Source: Chloroflexota bacterium
GTDB lineage: Bacteria; Chloroflexota; Anaerolineae; Caldilineales; Caldilineaceae
Length of the DNA: 64,000 nucleotides
Assembly (NCBI GenBank): GCA_016861025.1
Contig: BOKO01000002.1
Coordinates: 1-64,000 of the forward strand
Direction: 5' to 3'
Position 1 is the first letter of the stretch. Each line of letters starts with the position of its first letter. The position numbers were made by a program, and so were the translations under genes. The notes below the pieces were generated by a model. It saw nothing but the letters and a program-made list of their open reading frames with translations, ran no database searches and had not been told where the DNA came from. Shown one piece after another: positions 39,468-48,611 of this stretch.

Positions 39468-39481
39468 GCGCACCAGGGCGC
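39454..39481 (+). terminator. GC-rich hairpin overlapping a stop codon
   Basis: GCGCCCTGGTG (39454-39464) and CACCAGGGCGC (39471-39481) form an 11-pair perfect stem. Its loop contains the TAA stop of the 81-residue protein. There is no U-tract; it may act as a weak terminator or protect the 3' end. Confidence 0.55.
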
Positions 39482-39515
39482 GTGGTGAGCAGCTTAGAAC
39501 GAAACAATCCGAAGA

Positions 39516-39806
39516 TCAGTAGACGCTCTCTTCGTAATAGGGATCTTCGTCATGTTCATCAATGCATTCGTCACAAAATGCCATCATCGCCCCTCTGCGG
39601 TCGGAGCAGGGATAACAAACATATACGGTGACTGTCTGCTGTCCTTGTTCCTGGCATGCAGCGCAGTAAAGATAGTGCGGTTCATTTTGCGCCACGGCGC
39701 GCGGATAGTCCGCGCCTATTGCAGGCGTGTCTTCAACGTCCTCAATCATCAGATTGTATTCATGCGAGTCGCCAAAATCGAAAACCCAGCGCAGCTGGCT
39801 TCCCGG
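39516..39806 (-). pseudogene. Remnant of a pRiA4b ORF-3-like gene, N-terminus missing
   Basis: The frame is open from 39806 (after a TAG at 39807-39809) to 39516. It begins SQLRWVFDFGDSHEYNLMIED, which resembles the YDFGDxWEHxIxxE signature of pRiA4b ORF-3/IS1096 TnpR-like proteins, followed by a Cys-rich tail (CAAC, CYPC, CDEC). The first in-frame ATG (39749) lies after the signature and has no ribosome site, and the first half of the family is absent. It is either a 5'-truncated gene cut off by fabH or a short protein using ATG 39749 (77 residues). Confidence 0.5.
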
Positions 39807-39826
39807 CTATCACACCCCCTTGAACC

Positions 39827-40825
39827 TTATGCTATTGGCTGCATCTGCACCACCGCCGCCGACCAGGTCATCCCTGCGCCGAAGGAGACCAGCAACAGCG
39901 TGTCGGTCGGTTTGATGCGCCCACAATCGATATTCTCCGCCAGCGCCAGCGGGATCGACGCCGCCGACGTGTTGGCGTAGCGGTCGATATTGATAATGAA
40001 GCGCTCCATCGGCACGCCCATATCCTTTGACGCCGCCTGGATGATGCGCAGGTTTGCCTGGTGCGGAATGATCCAATCGACGTCGGCTATCGTCATGCCT
40101 GCCTTGCTCAACGCCTGGTTGCTGGCAGAGCCAAAGATGCGCGTGGCGAACTTGAAGACCTCGCGCCCGTTCATCAGCAGATAGTGGCTGCCTTCCGCCA
40201 GCACATCAGCGCCAAACGGTCGCGCCGACCCGCCCGACGGCATGATGATATGCTGATAGTTGCTGCCATCCGAGCCGAGCACGAAGCCCTGCACGCCGCA
40301 CGGACGATCGGTCGCCTGCACGATGACGGCGCCGGCGGCGTCGCCAAAGAGCACGCTGGTCGCACGATCCTGCCAGTTGACGAACCGGCTTAGCAGCTCC
40401 ACGCCGACGACCAAAATGTTGCGATAGGCGCCGGTGCGGATGAATTGATCCGCCGTCACGAGCGCATAGACAAAGCCGGTGCAGCCGGTGACGATGGTCA
40501 TCGCCGGAGTATTGTGGGCGTTGAGCGCCGCCTGCACCAGGCTCGACACTGGCGGCGTGAAGTAATCGGGCGAAGAGGTGGCAATCAAGATCAGGTCGAG
40601 TTCGCCTGAGGGAAGATTGGCTTTGGCGAGCGCCGAAATGCTGGCTTTGACCGCCATCGTTGAGGTGGTTTCATCGGCACCAGCGATGTGGCGCTGACGG
40701 ATGCCGGTGCGTTGCACGATCCATTCGTCGGATGTGTCAAGCGTCGCTTCCAGATCGTGATTGGTGACAACGTGCGGCGGCGCATAGGCTCCCCATCCGG
40801 TGATCGCGCCGTACAATTCGGCCAT
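39827..40825 (-). CDS. fabH: Beta-ketoacyl-ACP synthase III family protein
   Basis: The 332-residue thiolase-fold enzyme has the FabH triad: Cys115 in TGCTGF, His in HQANLRI and Asn in NTSAAS. FabH condenses acetyl-CoA (or branched acyl-CoA) with malonyl-ACP to start fatty acid synthesis. No other fab genes are adjacent, so a specialised KASIII role is possible. The ribosome site GGGGGAG precedes ATG 40825. Confidence 0.93.
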   Translation of the reverse strand: MAELYGAITGWGAYAPPHVVTNHDLEATLDTSDEWIVQRTGIRQRHIAGADETTSTMAVKASISALAKANLPSGELDLILIATSSPDYFTPPVSSLVQAALNAHNTPAMTIVTGCTGFVYALVTADQFIRTGAYRNILVVGVELLSRFVNWQDRATSVLFGDAAGAVIVQATDRPCGVQGFVLGSDGSNYQHIIMPSGGSARPFGADVLAEGSHYLLMNGREVFKFATRIFGSASNQALSKAGMTIADVDWIIPHQANLRIIQAASKDMGVPMERFIINIDRYANTSAASIPLALAENIDCGRIKPTDTLLLVSFGAGMTWSAAVVQMQPIA

Positions 40826-40970
40826 GACTCCCCCTTGAGTTTTGGGTGAATGTGAGATAAACGATAACATTATCTTACCATAGGATACATGTATGGGCGC
40901 AGGCGCCTTAACCTGAATCACGCCCGGCGGATAATCCCTTCACCTTTGGCAGAAGAACAGGCGGCGCAAC

Positions 40971-42032
40971 ATGACAATCGTCGACCAGGCAACAACTGTG
41001 CGGCGCGGCGAAGAACTCGATAACATGCGTTTGCAGGCGTATCTGCTGGCCCACCTGGTGGACGCCAACGGAGCGCTGACGGTTGAACAATTTCCCAGCG
41101 GCTTTTCCAACCTCACCTATCTACTGCGGCTGGGCGAACAGGAACTGGTGCTGCGCCGCCCGCCCTTTGGCGCCAACATCAAATCAGCGCATGACATGGG
41201 TCGCGAATATCGTGTACTAAGCCGGCTGCACGCCGTCTACGCCAAAGTCCCACGCCCCTTGCTCTACTGTGAAGACGCCGATGTGATCGGCGCTCCTTTT
41301 TACGTGATGGAGCGGTTGCATGGGGTCATCCTGCGCGGGCAGGGCGTTGCAGCCGACTTGACGCCTGATCTGATGCGACGGATCGGCGAAGCGGCTGTCG
41401 ACAATCTCGCTGCGATCCATGCGCTGGATTACGCTGCCGCTGGACTGGGCGATCTCGGCAAGCCGGAAGGCTATGTCGCACGCCAGATTGAGGGTTGGAC
41501 AAAGCGCTACCGCGCAGCACAGACCGACGATATCGACGACATTGAGATGTTGATCGACTGGCTGACGACGAACAGACCACCCGAAAGCGGCGCGGCGCTG
41601 ATCCACAACGACTATAAGTTCGACAATTTGATGCTGAATCCCGCCGATCTCACAGAGATTATCGCCGTGCTCGACTGGGAGATGTGCACGATCGGCGACC
41701 CATGGATGGATTTGGGCACGACGCTGGGCTACTGGATCCAACCGGGCGACCCGCCGATGATGCAGGCAATGCTGGGGCTGACAGCGAGTCCAGGCAACCT
41801 CACTCGCCGAGAAGTCGTGGAGCGATACTCGCTGGCGAGCGGTCGTGCGGTCGAGCACCCGCTTTTCTATTATCTCTATGGGCTGCTGAAAATTGCGGTG
41901 ATCGTGCAGCAAATCTACGCGCGCTACCGCCGCGGTCTCACGCAGGATGCGCGTTTTGCAGGGCTGTACAAGGTCGTGAGCGCCTGTGGTCAGCTCGGTG
42001 TAACGGCGTTGGAGCGGGACAGCATCGATTAG
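40971..42032 (+). CDS. Aminoglycoside phosphotransferase-family kinase (ACAD10/11-like)
   Basis: The 353-residue protein kinase-like enzyme shows the APH catalytic loop IHNDYKFDNLML and the metal-binding VLDWEMCTIGDP. FPSGFSNLTYLLRLG at the N-terminus is characteristic of the kinase domain found in ACAD10/ACAD11, which phosphorylates 4-hydroxyacyl-CoA. A link to acyl-CoA metabolism is plausible given fabH and the acyl-CoA synthetase nearby; antibiotic resistance is unlikely. Its end overlaps livF by 4 bases, tail to tail. Confidence 0.85.
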   Translation: MTIVDQATTVRRGEELDNMRLQAYLLAHLVDANGALTVEQFPSGFSNLTYLLRLGEQELVLRRPPFGANIKSAHDMGREYRVLSRLHAVYAKVPRPLLYCEDADVIGAPFYVMERLHGVILRGQGVAADLTPDLMRRIGEAAVDNLAAIHALDYAAAGLGDLGKPEGYVARQIEGWTKRYRAAQTDDIDDIEMLIDWLTTNRPPESGAALIHNDYKFDNLMLNPADLTEIIAVLDWEMCTIGDPWMDLGTTLGYWIQPGDPPMMQAMLGLTASPGNLTRREVVERYSLASGRAVEHPLFYYLYGLLKIAVIVQQIYARYRRGLTQDARFAGLYKVVSACGQLGVTALERDSID

Positions 42033-42832
42033 CCAAGCCAGCGCTTGCGTCGGCGATAGTGCTTCACATCACGATAGCTTTTGCGTTCGCCAAGCTGCGT
42101 CAATCCCAGGTAAAACTCTTTGATGTCGGCGTTTTCGACAAGTTGTTCGGTCGGGCCGTTAAGCACGACGCGCCCGGTCTCCATGACATACGCCTGGTGC
42201 GCAATGCTCAACGCCACCGCTGCATTTTGCTCGACCAGCAGCATAGCAACCCCAGATTCGGCGTTGATGCGCTTTATGATCGAGAAGATTTCCTGCACGA
42301 GCAGCGGCGCCAGCCCCAGCGACGGCTCATCGAGCAGCATCAGTCGCGGACGCGCCATCAACGCTCGCCCGATCGCCACCATCTGCTGCTCGCCGCCAGA
42401 GAGATAGCCGGCTGTGCGCCGCCGCAGCTCCTGGAGGCGCGGGAAAAAGTGGTAGACCTGCTCCAGGTCGGCGCGCACACGCGCGCTGCGCGTCGATTCG
42501 GGGCGAAAGACCATGCCGGTGAGCAGGTTCTCCTCCACGGTCAGATGGCTGAAGAGCCGCCGTCCCTCGAAGACCTGAGCGATGCCCATGCGCACGACCG
42601 CATCGGGTGACAGGCGGTCGATGCGCTGTCCTTCCAGCTCGATGCTGCCACGCGTCACCTTGCCTTGCTGTGAGCGCAACAGCCCGGTGATCGCCTTGAT
42701 CGTGGTGGTTTTGCCTGCACCGTTGGCGCCAAGCAGGGCGGTGATCTGCCCCGCCTCCACCGCCAGCGAAACCCCGCGCAACACCAGGATCACATCGCTG
42801 TAGATGACTTCGATATTGTTAACCTTGAGCAT
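42029..42832 (-). CDS. livF: Branched-chain amino acid-type ABC transporter ATPase LivF
   Basis: This is a 267-residue ABC ATPase with Walker A GANGAGKTT, signature LSGGEQQM, Walker B LMLLDEPSLGL and switch LLVEQN. The LivF branch is identified by EPSLGLAPLLVQEIF. With LivG it drives uptake of the solute bound by the protein encoded upstream. An unusual basic tail (HYRRRKRWLG) follows the domain. ATG 42832 precedes the conserved LKVNNIEV. A hairpin element separates it from the binding-protein gene. Confidence 0.92.
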   Translation of the reverse strand: MLKVNNIEVIYSDVILVLRGVSLAVEAGQITALLGANGAGKTTTIKAITGLLRSQQGKVTRGSIELEGQRIDRLSPDAVVRMGIAQVFEGRRLFSHLTVEENLLTGMVFRPESTRSARVRADLEQVYHFFPRLQELRRRTAGYLSGGEQQMVAIGRALMARPRLMLLDEPSLGLAPLLVQEIFSIIKRINAESGVAMLLVEQNAAVALSIAHQAYVMETGRVVLNGPTEQLVENADIKEFYLGLTQLGERKSYRDVKHYRRRKRWLG

Positions 42833-42897
42833 AAGCGCACTACCGATGTCAAAAGCCGTGTCACTGCAAAATCCGAGTTTGTGGGAAATGGCGTCCC

Positions 42898-42990
42898 GGT
42901 GGAACACGGATTAGTGGAATCGACGGATTGAACTTCTTTGCTTAATTGCGCCGATGACAATCCGTTGATTCCGTTGATCCGTGTTCCACC
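42898..42990. repeat. Intergenic long hairpin of ACGGATT type
   Basis: A 33-base arm at 42898-42930 (GGTGGAACACGGATTAGTGG...) is nearly perfectly complementary to 42958-42990, with about five mismatches around a 27-base loop. It lies between the binding-protein gene and livF within the transporter operon, where it could attenuate or stabilise the binding-protein message. The ACGGATT/ATCCGT core is shared with 29873-29945. Confidence 0.8.
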
Positions 42991-42998
42991 CAACAACC

Positions 42999-44402
42999 TC
43001 ACGGCGCCGGCGGTCGCGTGTCCGGCAACTGGAAGAAGTCCTGCACGGTGACAAACGTCGGCTTGCCGTCCACCAGGTCAATGCGGCGGATGGTGGCGGT
43101 GCTGGGCGCACGGTTCTCGCCGCGCACGTCGAGCGCATACAGACCGCCCGCAGTGATCAACCCCAAGTCTTGCATGGCAGCCAGGAAGTTGGCGCCGCTC
43201 AGGTTCTCGAAGCCATAAAGGTTGATCGCATGTTGCAGGATGTCACGGATGGCAAAGAGCGAGCCATAGCTAAGCAAATAGCCGACTGCTTTGTCGGTCT
43301 CTGGGTAACCGCCCGCCTCAAACGCGGCCAGCGCCGCCTGCACGCCCTCGACATCGGTGTCCGTCCACCAGTAGGAAGGCACGACGCCGTACATGCCCAC
43401 AGCCAGAGCGGCGTTTTCGCCGAGAATATTGAGTACATCCTGGTTCATCGCCCAGTTGACGCCGCCCACGACCACGCTATCCCAGGCGCCAAGCGCACGC
43501 AGCGTGCCGATCACCTGCGCCGGCCCAAAGGAGAGCGACTGAATCCAGATCACATTGGCGCCATTGACCAGCAAGTTCTGCAACTGCCCGGTCACATCAG
43601 CGGTCGGCGAGATTTCCTGCTGCTCAAGCGGGAGTACGGTGACGCCAAGCGATTCGATATAGGCCAGGGCCTCGGGTTTGGTGGCGCCGGCGCCAAAAGC
43701 GTTTGCCCATCCGATCACGCCGACGACGATCTCATCGCTTGCGCCCTCCGGCTTGATCGTCGCCCAGTTGTCCTTCGCCCACTGTACAAAGCCGGCGAAC
43801 TGGTCGGAGTAGATCGGCGCCACGCCGACGGTGTAGCCGTTGCGCGGAATGTAGAAGGACTCACCGTCGAGACCGGCAGCCAGGTTGGGAATCTGATCCT
43901 CGATCACGCGATCCTTGAGCACGATCGTGGCGCCGCTGCCGTAGGTCAGGATGAAATTGGGGGGCGGTGAGGCGGCGCGGATCGTCTCGTACGCCGCCAG
44001 TTCCTGTTCAGGTGCGTACTGCGTGTCCACCAGGTTGAGCACAAGCTGCGCGCCACAGACGCCGCCTGCACTGTTGATCGCCTCGACTGCATCCCGTGTG
44101 CCGTTGATAAAGCCGCTGCCCAGGATCGTGGCAAGCGGCCCCGTCAATCCGGCTTGCTGATGCACCAGGATCGTTTCGCCTTCGTGCGTCGTGGCGCATG
44201 GCGCAACATTGTTGCTGGCAGGCGGCAAGAGCGACGCATCGGCGGCTGGCGCCGCCGGTGCAGCGGGCGCCGGTGCGCTTTCGGCTGGCGCTTCTGTGGC
44301 GGCGGCAGGAGCAGCCGCCGGTGCAGTCACAGGGGCGGCGCAGCCTGCCAGCACGCCAAGCAGCAGCAAACCGGTTATCAACAATCGAAACATCTTGTTC
44401 AT
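42999..44402 (-). CDS. Liv-type ABC transporter substrate-binding lipoprotein
   Basis: The 467-residue protein has a lipoprotein signal (lipobox LAGC), an Ala/Pro-rich linker of about 50 residues and a type I periplasmic-binding fold of the Leu/Ile/Val family (GPLATILGSGFINGTRDAVEAINSAGGVCG, YGSGATIVLKD). It is expected on the cell surface, feeding LivHM. The co-transcribed acyl-CoA synthetase suggests an aromatic or fatty acid rather than an amino acid, which is inference. AAAGGAGG lies 7 bases before ATG 44402. Confidence 0.9.
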   Translation of the reverse strand: MNKMFRLLITGLLLLGVLAGCAAPVTAPAAAPAAATEAPAESAPAPAAPAAPAADASLLPPASNNVAPCATTHEGETILVHQQAGLTGPLATILGSGFINGTRDAVEAINSAGGVCGAQLVLNLVDTQYAPEQELAAYETIRAASPPPNFILTYGSGATIVLKDRVIEDQIPNLAAGLDGESFYIPRNGYTVGVAPIYSDQFAGFVQWAKDNWATIKPEGASDEIVVGVIGWANAFGAGATKPEALAYIESLGVTVLPLEQQEISPTADVTGQLQNLLVNGANVIWIQSLSFGPAQVIGTLRALGAWDSVVVGGVNWAMNQDVLNILGENAALAVGMYGVVPSYWWTDTDVEGVQAALAAFEAGGYPETDKAVGYLLSYGSLFAIRDILQHAINLYGFENLSGANFLAAMQDLGLITAGGLYALDVRGENRAPSTATIRRIDLVDGKPTFVTVQDFFQLPDTRPPAP

Positions 44403-44459
44403 GGGAACCTCCTTTGTTTCCTTCACTTGTGAGTATCTGTGACCAACCATCGAACTCGT

Positions 44460-45527
44460 TTATCGAGAGAAGGGACGCATTCGCCAGGATGCCTTGAGCA
44501 GCTCCCAACGATGCGCCAGCCCGCGCGGCTCAAAAATCAGAAATAGCATCAACACCAGACCAAAAAAGAGTGGTCGAAATGAAGTGAGCAAACTGGTGGC
44601 GTGTTGAGGGAAGATCGCGGCCATGGTTGCGCCGGTGACGTTTGCCAGGTCTTCTAGAAAGATGATCGTCACGACGCCGAGAAAGGGTCCCAGATTGTGG
44701 CCGAGACCGCCGATCACTAACATGCCGAGCAGCAGAATCGATTCGTTCAACCCATACGCCAGCTCGGTGCCAACGCTGCGCTGGCTGATCGCTTTCAGCC
44801 CGCCGGCGACGCCCGCCAGCATCGCCGCCACAAAGAAAGCGCGCAGCTTGACGCCAAAAGGATTGACGCCCAGCACCTCCGCCGCCAGATCGTTGTCGCG
44901 CACGGCGATGAAGGAGCGGCCCAACTTCGTGCGCCGCACGTTGATCAGCACGACAGTCGTAATGACCAAAACCACCAACGAAATGTAAAAAACCTGCGCC
45001 ACCTGGTTAAAGGTGATCCCTGCAATCACCGGCGAGGGCACGGGGATACGCCCTGACGAACCGCCAAGATATTCTGGAAAGATATGCCTGCTCAGCCAGG
45101 GGATAATGAACTGCGCGGCCAACGTCGCCATCGCCAGATAAAAGCCCTTGACGCGCAGCGAAGGCAAGCCAAAGATCAGTCCAACGACGCCGGTGCCGAG
45201 TGCAGCCAGCGGCAGCGTTACAAAGATCGGCAGCCCCCAATACTGTGCAGTCAACGCCACAATATAGCCGCCGACAAGCATGAACGCCGCCTGACCAAGC
45301 GAAATCTGCCCTGTCATGCCGGTGAGCACGTTGAGGCCCTGCACCGCCACGATTGTGTACATGATGCGATTGACCGTCGTGACCAGGTAGGCGTTGCCGG
45401 ACAACGGGATCAACGCCGCAGCAGTGATAATGAGCAGCATCGCCCATCGCTGCCACGGCTGACGCAACAAAGCCATATCCTGCGCATAGTTGCGGTCGAA
45501 GTCACCGGCGGGTCGTAGCATCGCCAC
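44460..45527 (-). CDS. livM: Branched-chain amino acid-type ABC transporter permease LivM
   Basis: The 355-residue permease has about ten membrane helices. Family motifs are GLNVLTGMTGQISLGQAAFM, the coupling loop VRDNDLAAEVLGVNPFGVKLRAF and GGLGHNLGPFLG. With LivH it forms the channel. GTG 45527 is favoured, since AGGAGA lies 7 bases upstream; ATG 45521 is a possible alternative. It sits between livH and the binding-protein gene in one operon. Confidence 0.93.
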   Translation of the reverse strand: MAMLRPAGDFDRNYAQDMALLRQPWQRWAMLLIITAAALIPLSGNAYLVTTVNRIMYTIVAVQGLNVLTGMTGQISLGQAAFMLVGGYIVALTAQYWGLPIFVTLPLAALGTGVVGLIFGLPSLRVKGFYLAMATLAAQFIIPWLSRHIFPEYLGGSSGRIPVPSPVIAGITFNQVAQVFYISLVVLVITTVVLINVRRTKLGRSFIAVRDNDLAAEVLGVNPFGVKLRAFFVAAMLAGVAGGLKAISQRSVGTELAYGLNESILLLGMLVIGGLGHNLGPFLGVVTIIFLEDLANVTGATMAAIFPQHATSLLTSFRPLFFGLVLMLFLIFEPRGLAHRWELLKASWRMRPFSR

Positions 45528-45555
45528 GATGGAGTCTCCTTGCGTGTTGTGCGTT

Positions 45556-46491
45556 CTAGATTCGCTCGATCCGTTTTTGACCGAACAAACCCTCAGGTTT
45601 CAAGATTAAAATGATCAGCAGCAGAATATACGGCACGATCTCCGCCGAATTGCGCACTTCGATGTTGCGCGACGCCTGCACCAGCGCCTGCGACAGCCCC
45701 ACGATCAGCCCGCCGACGATGGCGCCGCCAAACGACTCCAGCCCGCCGAGCAACACCGCCGGGAACGCCACCAGCACCACCGTCGCCATGTTGAGGCTGA
45801 CGCCCGACACCGTCGCCAGCAATACGCCGCCAAATGTCGCAATCACGCCGGCGATCGCCCACGATAAGCCAAAGATGCGCGAGACGCGAATGCCGACGCC
45901 TTGCGCCACTTCGTGATTCTCCGCCGTGGCGCGCATTGCCAGCCCGGTCTTGGTGTACTGAAAAAAGAGGATAAACACCGCCGACGCCACCGCCGCCACC
46001 ACAAAACTGGCGACCAGGCTTTGCTTCAAAATGATCGTGTCGTTGAACGCACCAGGGAAAGGGATGCGAATGACATCGCTTGGCGAGAAGGGCGTCGGGA
46101 AGTTGCTCTTTGGCTGCGCGCCAAAGAGGATCGAGACGCCGCCCTCGATAAACTGCGACAGTCCCAATGTCACCAGAATGATGGCGAGCACCGGCTGACC
46201 AGTCATCGGTCGCAGGATGACGCGCTCGATCGCCAGACCGACCAGCATTGCGGTCAGCACCGCCATTAATGTCGCCGCCCACAGCGGCAGGTTGAACAGC
46301 TCATTGCCCAGCTCTTCGCCGCCGGCAAACCACCATGTCAGGAACGCGCCAAGCATCACCAGATGACCATGCGCAAAGTTATAGACTTCCGAGGCCTTAA
46401 AGATCAGCACGATGCCGAGCGCAATCAGCGCGATCGTGCCGCCGTTCAGAATGCCGGTCATCACCTGTTGAGGCACAAGGGGCCAGTTCAT
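45556..46491 (-). CDS. livH: Branched-chain amino acid-type ABC transporter permease LivH
   Basis: The 311-residue membrane protein shows the LivH features GILNGGTIALIALGIVLIFK, EVYNFAHGHLVMLGAF, the coupling loop MRATAENHEVAQGVGI and LGGLESFGGAIVGGLIVG. It pairs with LivM. The gene is 28 bases upstream of livM and 122 bases downstream of the acyl-CoA synthetase gene. Confidence 0.93.
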   Translation of the reverse strand: MNWPLVPQQVMTGILNGGTIALIALGIVLIFKASEVYNFAHGHLVMLGAFLTWWFAGGEELGNELFNLPLWAATLMAVLTAMLVGLAIERVILRPMTGQPVLAIILVTLGLSQFIEGGVSILFGAQPKSNFPTPFSPSDVIRIPFPGAFNDTIILKQSLVASFVVAAVASAVFILFFQYTKTGLAMRATAENHEVAQGVGIRVSRIFGLSWAIAGVIATFGGVLLATVSGVSLNMATVVLVAFPAVLLGGLESFGGAIVGGLIVGLSQALVQASRNIEVRNSAEIVPYILLLIILILKPEGLFGQKRIERI

Positions 46492-46613
46492 CGTTTGCTT
46501 CTCCGCCTCCTATTCACGGTCTATTCGGAACTTATCCACAGTCTATCCGCAGATTTTTCGCTGCCACCCTTCCAGAAGCTCCCACACTTCGGAAGATTTT
46601 GTAGGCTCCCGGT

Positions 46614-48557
46614 TCAACGCTTCACCGGCGACGGCGTCGCATCTTCGACCGTCATGATCGTCAATTCGGTCTCGATGAAGCCTTCGCGGCCATCCTGGTA
46701 GCGCACCGGCGCCTGCACGCGCACATGGTCGGCGCCCTGATACATCGCCTCGACGATGCTGGCGTAGCGTTGCGCCAGAAAGCCGCGGCGCAGCTTGCGC
46801 GAGCGCGTCATTTCGGCCTCGTCGGCGTCGAACTCCTTGTGCATGAGCACGAAGCGCCGCACGCGCGCGGCCGGCGGCAGGCTGGCGTTGACCTCGCGCA
46901 CCGAACGCGCGATCAGCGCATAGACCTCCGGCTTCTGCGACAGGTCAAGAAAGGTCGTGTAGCTGATGCCCTGCTTTTCCGCCCAGTTGCCGACATTCTC
47001 GAAGCCGATGATGATCAGCGCGGTGACGAACTCGCGATCCTGCCCGCCCACCGCCATCACATCGCGGATGTAGGGGCTGAACTTCAGTCGCCCTTCGATG
47101 AACTGTGGGGAGAAGCGTTCGCCGTTGGCAAGCGTCACCATGTCTTTGACGCGGTCGAGATAGATGATGTGCCCGTCTGGGTCGATGTAGCCGGCGTCGC
47201 CGGTGCGGAACCAGCGGCGTCCATCTTCATCCAAAGCAATGGCTTTGGCGGTCGCCTCGGCGTCTTTGTAGTAGCCTTGAAACACATTCGGCCCTGTGAT
47301 CTGAATCTCACCATCTTCGGCGATGCGAATCTCGATGCCGGGCGCGGGTTTGCCGACGCTGGCGAATTTGATGTCGGCGTCGCGATGGACGGTGGCGCCG
47401 CCCGACACCTCGGTCGAACCGTAGATTTGCTTGAGGTTGATGCCGAGCGCATGGAAGAAGCGCATGGCGTCGGGGCTGAGCGCCGCGCCGGCGGTGTAGG
47501 CTGAACGCAGCCGCGACAGCCCCAACTGGTCGCGCAGCGGCGCAAACACCGCCAGGTCGCCCAGGCGATAGAGCAGGTTCAGCCCGGCGCCGACCGGCTG
47601 GTTGGTGATGCGCCGGTCAGCCACCTGGTAACCGATGGGCAGAAACCAGCGGAACAGCTGCCGGTTGATCCACGACGCCTCGTTCATCTGCACCTGCACC
47701 ATGCCGACCAGGTTGTCCCACAGCCGGCTGTTGTAGAGGATGCCTTCGGGGGCGATCTCACGCACGTTGGCGCGCACGGTTTCCGGCGCTTCGGGGAAGT
47801 TCATGATGATGCCGTACATCACGTGTGGCGCCACGCCCAACACGTGCTCGGCGATCCACCCAAGCGGCAACAGGCTGACGTGGTTGTCGGTGTCGAAACG
47901 GCGGTCGACCTGACTGAAGGCTTCGGTGGCGAAGATCATGTTGGTGTGCGTCAGCATGGCGCCTTTGGGCAAGCCAGTCGTGCCAGAGGTGTAGCAGAGC
48001 ACGGCCAGATCGTCGCCGCGCCCTGCCGCAACTTCGTCCTCGAAACGATTGGGCTGTTCGGCGTGCAGTGTACGCCCCATCGCCTGCACTTCCTCGAAGG
48101 AGATCAGCCACGGGTCGTCGTAGTTCCACAGCCCACGGTCATCCCAGTAGATCACCCGCTTCACTTTGGGCAATCGCTCGCGCACATCGAGCAGCTTGTC
48201 GCATTGTTCCTGATCTTTGGCAAACACAAAGACGGCGTCGCTGTGGTCGACGATGTACGCCATCTCTTCGCTGCCGGCGTCGGTGTAGAGACCGACCTGC
48301 ACGCCGCCCGCCGCCAGCATTCCCAAATACGCCCATAGATAGAAGCGGTCGTTGTCGCCGACGGTCGCCACGCGGGCGCCGCGCTGCAAACCAAGCGCAA
48401 TCAAACCAAGCGCGATATCGCGCACCTGGGCGTAGGACTCCTGCCAGGTGAACTCCTGCCAGATGCCTAGCTCTTTTTGACGCAGCGCAATTTTGCCGGC
48501 GCCATAACTGGCGGTGCGTTCGATGAAATATTGTGGGAGCGTCTGCGGTTTGCTCAT
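46614..48557 (-). CDS. AMP-forming long-chain-type acyl-CoA synthetase
   Basis: The 647-residue ANL-superfamily enzyme activates a carboxylic acid as an acyl-adenylate and transfers it to CoA. The P-loop reads CYTSGTTGLPKGAMLTHTN, the ATP motif is YGSTEVSGG, and the hinge region is RTGDAGYIDPDGH with DRVKDMVTLANGE; the catalytic Lys lies near SRKLRRGF. Size and motifs fit FadD-like long-chain synthetases (ACSBG-like). Its place inside a liv-type transporter operon suggests that the imported acid is trapped as a CoA ester. Confidence 0.92.
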   Translation of the reverse strand: MSKPQTLPQYFIERTASYGAGKIALRQKELGIWQEFTWQESYAQVRDIALGLIALGLQRGARVATVGDNDRFYLWAYLGMLAAGGVQVGLYTDAGSEEMAYIVDHSDAVFVFAKDQEQCDKLLDVRERLPKVKRVIYWDDRGLWNYDDPWLISFEEVQAMGRTLHAEQPNRFEDEVAAGRGDDLAVLCYTSGTTGLPKGAMLTHTNMIFATEAFSQVDRRFDTDNHVSLLPLGWIAEHVLGVAPHVMYGIIMNFPEAPETVRANVREIAPEGILYNSRLWDNLVGMVQVQMNEASWINRQLFRWFLPIGYQVADRRITNQPVGAGLNLLYRLGDLAVFAPLRDQLGLSRLRSAYTAGAALSPDAMRFFHALGINLKQIYGSTEVSGGATVHRDADIKFASVGKPAPGIEIRIAEDGEIQITGPNVFQGYYKDAEATAKAIALDEDGRRWFRTGDAGYIDPDGHIIYLDRVKDMVTLANGERFSPQFIEGRLKFSPYIRDVMAVGGQDREFVTALIIIGFENVGNWAEKQGISYTTFLDLSQKPEVYALIARSVREVNASLPPAARVRRFVLMHKEFDADEAEMTRSRKLRRGFLAQRYASIVEAMYQGADHVRVQAPVRYQDGREGFIETELTIMTVEDATPSPVKR

Positions 48558-48573
48558 ATCGCCTGAAATTATG

Positions 48574-48611
48574 CCGTCTGAATTTACGCTGTCTGAATTT
48601 ACGCTGTCTGA
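48574..48611. repeat. 15-bp tandem duplication at the livG stop codon
   Basis: About two and a half copies of a 15-base unit (CTGTCTGAATTTACG on the plus strand) overlap the end of livG. On the coding strand each unit contains Gln-Thr-Ala-stop, so the gene terminus is repeated in frame (QTA-stop, QTA-stop, QTA-stop). Seen directly; probably a replication-slippage product. Confidence 0.8.

Noticed and set aside
40971..42032. Antibiotic-resistance aminoglycoside phosphotransferase
   Set aside because: The protein has the ACAD10/11-type N-terminal motif and a metabolic neighbourhood; only the general kinase fold is shared with resistance enzymes.
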